Origin: Cryoendolithus antarcticus
Taxonomy: Eukaryota > Ascomycota > Dothideomycetes > Cladosporiales > Cladosporiaceae
Direction: 5' to 3'
Assembly: GCA_002077065.1 (NCBI GenBank)
Contig: NAJO01000031.1
Coordinates: 434,001 to 498,000 of the forward strand
DNA length: 64,000 nucleotides
Part shown: piece after piece, positions 56,696 through 64,000 of the stretch
Layout of the letters: the number at the start of each line of letters is the position of its first letter
How positions within the stretch are numbered: the first letter of the stretch is position 1
Translations under genes and position numbers: made by a program
The notes under the pieces: model-generated
What the model was told of the DNA's origin: nothing
Database searches by the model: none
Seen by the model: the letters and a program-made list of their open reading frames with translations, nothing else

Positions 56696-58362
56696 TGGAG
56701 TTGCGTGACGAGGAGTCCGCGAGGCAGAAAACTGGACGTAGTCGCATTAAGCCTCATAACAAGGCGGACATCCGCTCAACAAGCTACAAAATTGCAGTGG
56801 CGTGCCATGATTGTTGAACACCCCCACATGGAATCGCTATCAGTATCCTACAGGCGACTCGCACTCCAAGCACACTGGCGTTCACGCCAGCCAGTCTTCT
56901 TGACAAGCGAAGCTGACTGTCAGGCGATGCTAGTAAAGAGCAGGGGTCAATAGCACGGCGGCGGGCCGATGATAAACTCATAACAGTTGAGTTCGCGACC
57001 TCTAACCGATACAAATCAGAAGTAGATGGACCAGGGGTGAGGCGCACGGCTAGCGGAGAGCGAGACATCTCAGCGGTGTCAGTATTCCTCCATGCGCGCT
57101 TGAGGCCTCGGCGAGGAAGCCTGCGATGCGGCTACGAATCCCGTGGTGGTCGGAGAGCGGACCTGCGCAAGCGTCCGAATGTACCAAGTCCTGCAATCGC
57201 ACCATGGGAAAGCGAGAGTGCAGATGAGAGAGCAATACCCAATAAGCTTTGCCGTTGAGGTGTCGCAATCACACGTGGACTGGGAGCGATGAGACCGCGA
57301 TTGGTGGATGTTCCTGTGTCGCAAAGCAAACATGTGCGCCAGGTTCCAGAACCTGAGAGGCCGGGTATTGTCCGTGCGTGTTTGACAGCTTCATCTACCG
57401 ACCTCGGGGCAAAATGCGATGAACCTCGTTTGTGCTGCGGGAGTACGCACTGACTCGAGTCGCGAAGCAAAAGGTATGAGTACGCGATGCGGAGGCGTTA
57501 CTGATACATGTACCTGTGCCGTGGGCCCCCGAAGCACATGCAATGCTACATCGCGGCCGACATCGACGGAGCAGGCAAGGTGCTTGTGCTGTTCATCCGT
57601 GGTATTAATGACTGGCTCATAGTCGCGATGAACAGCCAGAGGGTCTCGGAGAAGTTCATTGGAAGTGTCAGAGATCAGACCAGTGGGATCGGGTAGAGGA
57701 GTGGGATGCGCCCCACGGTGTGCTGTGCAAGCTGCTCGCGGCTGGCGGAAGGCGTATCGGTGGCGTGCCTCGATGCAGCGCCCACATGTCTAGATTGCAG
57801 GGCAATATATCTTGCAGCGTATCATAAAGCGTGCTCTCGGGTGGTGCTCGAAGATGTGGTCCAACTGCCGCTAGTCACACAAGATCTGCTTTCGGGGTGA
57901 CTCCACACAGCAATCGCTGGATATGGTTTCCGTCTGATGCACAGGACGACAAAAGAAACATTGTTTAGCATTCGGAAGTCCCCATGCCTAAGCGACTCAA
58001 GGTTGGCGGCATCGCACCCGCAATCTTGTGCACTGGCCGCCGTCTCTTCATCTCTCTTCCCCGTTCGTACCCTGCAGCCCGCTAGCTGCGTCCCGCGGGT
58101 CCAGCCACGAGCACGCTAGACTTCACAACGCATGCCACCATACTCTATGCACGCGAGTAGAGCGGCGCCATATAGTAATCCCTGGCGGTCTCAACAGCAC
58201 GCACGCAAATGGAAGGTAGTGTAGCCGGGGCGATCGGCGAGATACTCGCCCTCAACAGCACCCACCTTGAAACTCTTCACCTCTGTCCTGCTGTTCTTTG
58301 AGACCGGTACCTTCCCTACACTTCTAATTCCTTCTCTGTTGTGTCTCCGTCTGTCAGGCAAG
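56696..58362. other. long intergenic, divergent promoter region
   Basis: About 1.67 kb between the PTH11-like and permease starts. Several open frames of 60-112 codons on both strands overlap each other and lack family signals. A C/T-rich leader lies at 58270-58355. No gene is supported. Confidence 0.45.
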
Positions 58363-60168
58363 ATGCGTGGACCGATGGTTGTTCCCCCGCCAATGGCGCA
58401 TGCCGACGTCGAGGTTGTCGATCACGAAATGGGTATCCGACAGAACAAAGAAGCAGCCTCCAGTGTTCATCGTATCAGCGGCGAGGACAGCTCTCTCGAG
58501 GGTCAGGACGGGCATCTATCAAGGACCAAGTCAACCCAGGATGATGCTGCTGGCATGAGGCGCATGGGCAAAGAGCAGCAGCTGGTTCGACAATTCCGAC
58601 TGCTATCGATCACTTCCTTCGTTGCCATTGCTACCGCAGCATGGGAGATCGGACTTTTCGTTCTCACGCCCGGTCTGGTGGATGGCGGAAGGAGTGGTCT
58701 TTTGTGGAACACGATCTGGTGAGTAGCCGCAGGGCACTGAGCACATGTCGGAGCATTGGCTAACACTACCCGAGGAATTTTATAGGGTTCGGACCGATCT
58801 ACCTTTCCATGGCTGAGATGGCATCCATGGCCCCAATTGCCGGCGCTCAATATCACTGGGTCAGTGAGTTTGCCCCCGAGGGCTCGCAGCGCTTCCTAAG
58901 CTACGTGACTGGATGGACTTCTTCGATTGCTTGGCAGGCTGGTAATGCTATGGGTATCTTCCTGGTCGGCTCCTTGATCCAGACCATCATTCTCGTCAAC
59001 GACGAGAATTATTCCTTCCCTAACTACCACGGGACTCTCCTTGCAATCTTCGCGATGTGCATCGCGTTCTGTGGGGTGGTCTATGGCGCAAAAGCTCTGC
59101 CCTACTGGCAGAACGCTGTCTTCGCAATCCACATTATCGCCTACTTCGCGTACATCGTACCCGTGTGGGTATCCGCACCTGCTGCTACGCACTCTGAGGT
59201 CTGGCTTACTGGCTGGGAGAATTCCGGCGGCTGGTCAAGCATGGGTCTCACTGTACTCGTTGGTCAACTTGCCGGTATCAGCCAGCAAGTTGGCATTGAT
59301 ACAGCTGCACACATGTCCGAAGAAGTCAAAGACGCTAGCCGTGCGATCCCCAAGGCGATGATCACGATCTATCTTGTCAACTTTTGTTTGATCTTCCCTG
59401 CTGTCTTAACGGTGATCTACCACTGCCCCGATCTGGAAGCCGCCCTCGGAGATAGCACCACTTACCCAGCCATCTACGTCCTCCGCCAGGCCATGTCTGT
59501 TCCATGGATCACGGTCATCTTGGTCGTTATTTGCCTGCTTAACGTCGCCTCCAACATCGTCTACCTTGCCGCCGTTACTCGCGATCTCTTCGCATTCGCC
59601 CGTGACAAGGGCTTGCCCTTTAGCAAGTGGATCTCGACGGTTAGCGAGACTCGACACATCCCCGTCAATGCTTGCATCTTGTCTTGTGGAATAGCAGTTC
59701 TGCTATCGATGATCTACATTGGGTCCATCACGGCGTTCTACGCCATCACTTCTCTGTCGACACTGAGCTTGCTCCAGTGTTACTCCCTGAGTATCGGCTG
59801 TGTGCTCTACCGCCGCGTTCGCCACCCAGGCTCACTTCCTCCCTCGCATTTTTCACTTGGTCGCTGGGGCATTCCTGTCAACGCAATGGCTGTCACTTAT
59901 GGTAAGTCTACCCTATCAGCTACATTTCGCTCTCGCTTTGCAACTGAGCTAATAATTTCTCGCAGCCATCTGGGCACTCTTCTGGTGTGCTTGGCCCCAG
60001 TACGTGCTCGATGCGTCCACCTTCGGCAAGAGCATGAACTACGCATCCATCATCTTCGTGAGCGTCCTCATCTTCGCGATGGTCTATTTCGTCTTCAAGG
60101 CTCGTCACGAATACTTCGGGCCTGTCACGGAGGTCGAGGGAAGGAAGGCTCACTTTCATGTGAGGTAG
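58363..60168 (+). CDS. APC-superfamily permease (GABA/choline/amino acid type)
   Basis: Exons 58363-58718, 58775-59901 and 59966-60168 give 561 residues. The introns are 56 bp (GTGAGT...GGCTAAC...CCGAG) and 64 bp (GTAAGT...GCTAAT...CGCAG). A soluble N-terminus of about 80 residues precedes 12 membrane segments. The family block MAEMASMAPIAGAQYHWVSE is preserved by the first splice, and DTAAHMSEEVKDASRAIPKAM by exon 2. YAIWALFWCAWPQYV comes from the third splice. The acceptor chosen for intron 1 ends in GAG; a nearby TATAG acceptor 11 bases on breaks frame. It imports an amino acid, GABA or choline-like solute at the plasma membrane; specificity is unknown. Confidence 0.9.
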
Positions 60169-60774
60169 CTGTGCGTAGGCCATGTCGGTCAATAGATGGT
60201 GGAAATTTTCCGATGATAGCATTTGTCAAACAAACTCTGTGGTCATTCAAAGAGGCATGAGATGCAATCATTTTCCATACAACTCCACTACGTTAGGGCC
60301 ACGACCCTCCTTCTACTGTGCCAAGAAACAGAGACACTCCGTTGCATGACTTACTGTCCCAAGAGTCTATCCGACGCATCGAAACAATACCTCGTCTTAC
60401 GAACCAGGCAGAGGAACGATTCACTTGCAGCTCAACATCGACTCTCTGATGATATGAGGAAGACTCTTGTGCTTTTACAAGCATATCCGCTAGACTCATC
60501 CAGCACACGGCACGAGGGACAAACGAGGCTCACCTCGTTGGAAATCCGCCTTCGGTTTAGGCTTTCAACAATGCAGTGGACGATTCCCTGTGTTGCAGCC
60601 AGGTAAGTCACAGTACTACTTGCGGGCCCAGATCTTCGAACAGCAAATGGAGCTCGCAGGATGAGGTAAAATTTCACCGCCATCGCAAGATCAACGATCT
60701 GCCCGCAGCAAGGTAGAACATAACGCGCTCTGCTCTTTCAAGAAGCTTTTGGCAAGTTTTATTCTACATCTACT
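60169..60774. other. intergenic, convergent
   Basis: About 605 bases between converging permease and CFEM genes. A frame reading past the permease stop is a shadow. Nothing else was seen. Confidence 0.5.
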
Positions 60775-61737
60775 TTATTGCACACTCACCCATCTCACAA
60801 TTGCGACCATCATCACAGTCAGACCGGCCAAGGCCACTTGACTGTACTCCACTCTCTTCTCGGCCCCACTGCTGCCAGGCATCGCGGTAGGGTACACCGC
60901 AGGTTGCGCCCTTGGTGTAGTCAGCGTACTGCTGCTGACAGCCTCGGCGGTCGTCAGCTCCGCTTGAGCACTAGAAGACTCTTCAGAGGCGGCGACCGAG
61001 CTTATGTCGCTCACTACCACCGAGGTCACTGATGCTGAGTCACTCGGAGCTGAGATACTGCCGGAAAAATTTGTCGGAAGCTGTGCATCCGGGACCGCTC
61101 CTGTAGAGGTGACCTCGGAAGTGCTGGCCGGCGAGTCTGGTGTTGTAGCTTGAGTGTTGCCTGTTGTAGCGTCTTTTTCACCTTTCCTATTCGGATACTG
61201 TGGTGGCGTTACTGTCGATGCGTTATCACTCCCGGAAGAGGGCGGTGATACTGTAGCAGCCGGTGCAACATCGCCACTGCTCGTCGAGTAGGCATCTGCT
61301 GGCACAGTCGTGTCTGATTCTGTTGCAGCCGGCGCTGCTTGAGCAGGAGCTTGATGCGTCGATGCTGGATCCACTGGCGCTCCATCTACTGCATCTGGTG
61401 CTGATGGTACGTCACCTGTATTCACACGTGCGTAAGTGCTAGGCAAAGTGCTAGGAGAGACGGTACTCGAGCTTGCTGTCCCTTGATCCGAGCAAATCTG
61501 GACGAGATAGTCTTTCAAACTACTTTGATCGGCTTCGTTACACGCTGTGGGTACCGTGCTCGAAAGGCTCTGAACCATCTTGGTGCTGTTGCAGATGCAC
61601 AGCTTGTCTGCGGCGGAGCATCCTGCTGCCTGGATGGCGGTGGACACCGCAGACTCAGCGCATGCTGGCAGGCTCGGTGGACTCTGAGCAACGGTGCTGC
61701 CAATGAGAAGCAGCGTGTGTGTCGTATAGCTATGCAT
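60775..61737 (-). CDS. CFEM-domain GPI-anchored protein, six cysteines
   Basis: A single exon of 320 residues. The start MHSYTTHTLLLIGSTVAQS is a signal peptide; the upstream part of the open frame has no ATG. The CFEM-like region has Cys26, Cys40, Cys47, Cys49, Cys66 and Cys82, with the GCSAADKLCIC core and Asp44 at the haem-Asp position. Canonical CFEM has eight cysteines; here the second and sixth are missing. A Ser/Thr/Pro/Ala-rich stalk of about 200 residues follows, then a hydrophobic tail (YSQVALAGLTVMMVAIVRW) that looks like a GPI signal. It is probably bound to the plasma membrane or wall. Confidence 0.84.
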   Translation of the reverse strand: MHSYTTHTLLLIGSTVAQSPPSLPACAESAVSTAIQAAGCSAADKLCICNSTKMVQSLSSTVPTACNEADQSSLKDYLVQICSDQGTASSSTVSPSTLPSTYARVNTGDVPSAPDAVDGAPVDPASTHQAPAQAAPAATESDTTVPADAYSTSSGDVAPAATVSPPSSGSDNASTVTPPQYPNRKGEKDATTGNTQATTPDSPASTSEVTSTGAVPDAQLPTNFSGSISAPSDSASVTSVVVSDISSVAASEESSSAQAELTTAEAVSSSTLTTPRAQPAVYPTAMPGSSGAEKRVEYSQVALAGLTVMMVAIVRWVSVQ

Positions 61738-62408
61738 CTTCGGAAACCAGCGTGCCAAAGTTCAGATACTGATACACGGCGTAGTAACGTGGGAATCGAT
61801 CTACTTGGAAACCAGGAAACTAAGACTTGCGACCTACCTATGGCACACGCAGTCGTCAGAGTGACCACGTCTGAGCTGCCTGCGCGAGCCGATTGTACCA
61901 TGGAGCTGGGGATTGCGACAGATCTCCTGCTTGCGGTGAACCTACTAGAGGCTGGCAGCGGGAAACAATCTACGTCGACGCAATAACACTGGAATGGACA
62001 CCTAACAATAAAGAATGCGACCCGATGCTGTGGTCAACTGAGTCTTGGCGTCTCATTGATCGCATGCGATCGAGGCAGCTGCATGCGAGCTCGAGCTCTC
62101 GGGGCTGGTGGTAACGTCACAGTGAGGGTCGAACAAAGAAATCATCACGGCATTAGCACGTGGGATGACGCAGTGGCTCGTGAGATCTTTCGAATACGAG
62201 CAGCGACCTCCAGGGCCTCGGATGTCAGCATAGCATCGTAGGCGACACGGCGTCTTACAAAGTATCAACCATGCAGACATCTCACTTCCAGGCTAACGCC
62301 AACACCGATCGCAAGGCAGAAACCGAGTAACGCGCACGACGACGGTCGACACAGACACCAGCATCAAGGGCGTTGCAGGTCTACAGTCAACTTCCACGAC
62401 TATTCTCC
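61738..62408. other. intergenic
   Basis: About 670 bases upstream of the CFEM gene. Nothing was identified. Confidence 0.45.
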
Positions 62409-62921
62409 ATGGGAGGGCGTAGCAGTGAGACCGAGTCGGATTGCGATACTACCAGTGACGATACCCAGCTCCAGTAATTTCCTGGCTCGCGAGACGAACA
62501 ACAGCCACGCAAGCTACAGCCGACTGATACTGGCTCATACGAAGACGATGATGAAGGTCGGGACCATTCCAGGCTATGCGAAGACGATGCATCAATGCAC
62601 ACAGAACCAGATGAACCTGTGCGGTAACTCAAGATCCTCAAGAAGCGAAGCGAGCAGTCCGCATGCAGGCGCCGCAACTGCTGTGGTGCCGCAGAGGCTG
62701 ATATCGGAGATGACTCGACTAAGGTTGGATGAGGAGCCAAGCGGTCCTGCAAACACACCGACGCTGCCGCAGAGACCCTCAGAGATATCATTGCTAGCTG
62801 CTGGCACGCAAAGGTCGAGGAGCTTGACAAAGCCTGTTCCAAGGGATTTCGCGACGTCGAGTATCAAGGACTTTGCTCTGATACAGTGAGGTTCACTCAA
62901 TGCATCTGCTGTACCTATAAT
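62409..62921 (+). pseudogene. stop-interrupted coding relic, family unknown
   Basis: One frame reads with coding-like, acidic then Cys/Lys-rich composition from ATG 62409 (MGGRSSETESDCDTTSDD) to about 62920 but is broken by three in-frame stops (TAA near 62475, TAA near 62625, TGA near 62727). Segments between stops include YEDDDEGRDHSRLCEDD, KRSEQSACRRRNCCGAAEAD and HAKVEELDKACSKGFRDVEY. The two TAA codons could come from CAA and the TGA from CGA or TGG, the changes expected of RIP or cytosine deamination. Unrecognised introns could also remove the stops. No family could be named. Confidence 0.4.
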
Positions 62922-63405
62922 ACTCATTAACATTAGTCGGTGGTCTCCGCGGAGTCGGGCATGAGTTTCAAGGTCCCAGTCGCGGTATATACTTGCACCA
63001 GATGAACGAGGCGATAGCAATCCTTCAGGCCCATACCATATCTGTAGGAGTGCTGAATGAACATAGGCCTCTGAAGTGCGTCAATACCAGATGTAGATGG
63101 ATCTGCTATGGCGCGTCGACGCTGCCGAAGCTTAGCCAGCCTGTGAAGGATGCAACTCGTGATGGCACACTGACTACCAAGCATGAGCTCCCTACAGTGA
63201 CGGTCAAAACTTACTTAGTGAAGAACCTTATGCCACCTTCACGTAGCCGTTGGTGCGCACGTGCCGAGCGTTAGGATCATTTAGCGTGGTATCCTGCTCA
63301 CCACTGCGCTTGTGATCGTCACTTCTTTGCGAACACCCACCTATCAAGTAGGTTCACATTATTCAAAGACACCATTCGTTCTGGCCTCTTTCATCATTCT
63401 TCATC
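62922..63405. other. intergenic
   Basis: About 480 bases. A 93-codon frame at 62993 has no family signal. Confidence 0.45.
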
Positions 63406-64000
63406 ATGGCGTTTCCCCTCCCGTATCACCAGAAGCAGCGCTTTGTCGGTCCAGCCAAAGGGCCAGATCAGCACTCCCGCACGTACGTCGAGTATGCCAA
63501 AGCCAGGAGTGGCAAGACCGCGATGATGCTTTGCGGCATTCATCCTCATCCAGCCAAGATACCTGCATTAGCGGATCGGAGCAGCAAGAATCGAGACTCA
63601 AGGTACTACCGGCCATGGAACCAAGGTATCTACAAGCGCGCCCTCGGACCGGGTGAGTATCGGGGCTCATGCATCTGTGACTATTACAGCTATCCGATAT
63701 TGCTCGAGTCAATCGAGTACAGTGACCCAAACGTAAGATGTCTCTGCCGCATGGATGAGCGAATTATGTGTTCCTGACTGGCGTTGCGTAGACTCCCTTC
63801 CGACTTCCATTCCTGGAGTTGCCAGCCGAGCTGCGCGACATTGTCCTCGAAAAGATCTTCAAGCTCGACAGAACCCTCGATTTCAGCCCAATCCCTCTGC
63901 GTGACGCCAGGCGTCCAGCGTAAACGAAAAATGAGCAATTGATCGACCAAATACCGCATATTCACGAGAGATACATCCTCGGTCAGCTTTCGCCCTACAT
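63406..64000 (+). CDS. F-box-like domain protein, cut by window edge
   Basis: Exon 1 is 63406-63732 (109 codons) and exon 2 starts at 63792. The 59-bp intron is GTAAGA...CTGACTGG...GCGTAG. After the splice the frame reads TPFRLPFLELPAELRDIVLEKI, the first helix of the F-box-like/2EXR-type fungal families. It then continues to a possible stop at 63921. That stop may itself lie in another intron starting GTAAAC at 63919, since an open piece resumes (RYILGQLSPY) before the window ends. The N-terminal 109 residues are basic, with a Cys/Tyr-rich patch (CICDYYSY). The role is unknown; such proteins are numerous and fast-evolving in fungi. Confidence 0.6.

Noticed and set aside
57037..57470. Overlapping frames of 70-112 codons on both strands in the PTH11-permease gap
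   Set aside because: Mutually overlapping, basic and low in motif content; no splice combination gave a recognisable protein.
62592..63020. 142-codon minus-strand frame
   Set aside because: Antisense of the stop-interrupted relic; no family signal.

Overview
The window is nuclear DNA of a filamentous ascomycete (Pezizomycotina). Genes lie on both strands without operons. They are cut by short GT-AG introns, mostly 47-76 bp, with CTAAC/CTGAC-like branch sites close to the acceptor. The gene set fits this reading: UvsB/ATR, secreted acid trehalase, CFEM, PTH11-like rhodopsin-fold protein, UstYa-family oxidase, GH11 and GH5. A dothideomycete is my guess from the general look of the genes and was not tested. 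Genes with introns were rebuilt by joining frames at GT-AG borders and checking the join against the protein family.

Positions 1-23 kb are a housekeeping block: the 3' end of a Ser/Thr-rich GPI-type wall protein, mitochondrial bL9, a membrane-anchored USP deubiquitinase, TMA7 (with a 16-nt first exon), a Pch1-type cyclin, an asteroid/XPG-like protein, a small Cys/His-rich protein of unknown function, COX16 facing the ATR/UvsB kinase, and an EF-hand MscS channel. Between the Cys/His protein and COX16 is about 1.9 kb with only broken coding-like frames.

Positions 23-42 kb hold an acid trehalase, a 1.8 kb gap with a degenerate 16-bp minisatellite, glycine decarboxylase P-protein, a UCH deubiquitinase, a CACT-rich simple repeat, an Sfc6-like WD40 protein, mitochondrial GatA, a PHD-finger protein, a GNAT acetyltransferase and a RING-CH membrane E3 ligase.

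Positions 42-64 kb are the accessory, surface-facing half: MFS transporter, alpha/beta hydrolase with an in-frame stop at codon 4, SDR, NAPE-PLD-like metallo-hydrolase, four-exon UstYa-family oxidase, GH11 xylanase, GH5 glycosidase, PTH11-like protein, amino acid/choline-type permease, a CFEM protein with six cysteines, a stop-riddled pseudogene and an F-box-like gene cut by the window edge. The run from MFS to UstYa (42.7-50.6 kb) has the parts of a small tailoring cluster, but no core synthase and no convincing RiPP precursor is visible. I see no transposon, tRNA, rRNA or CRISPR array.
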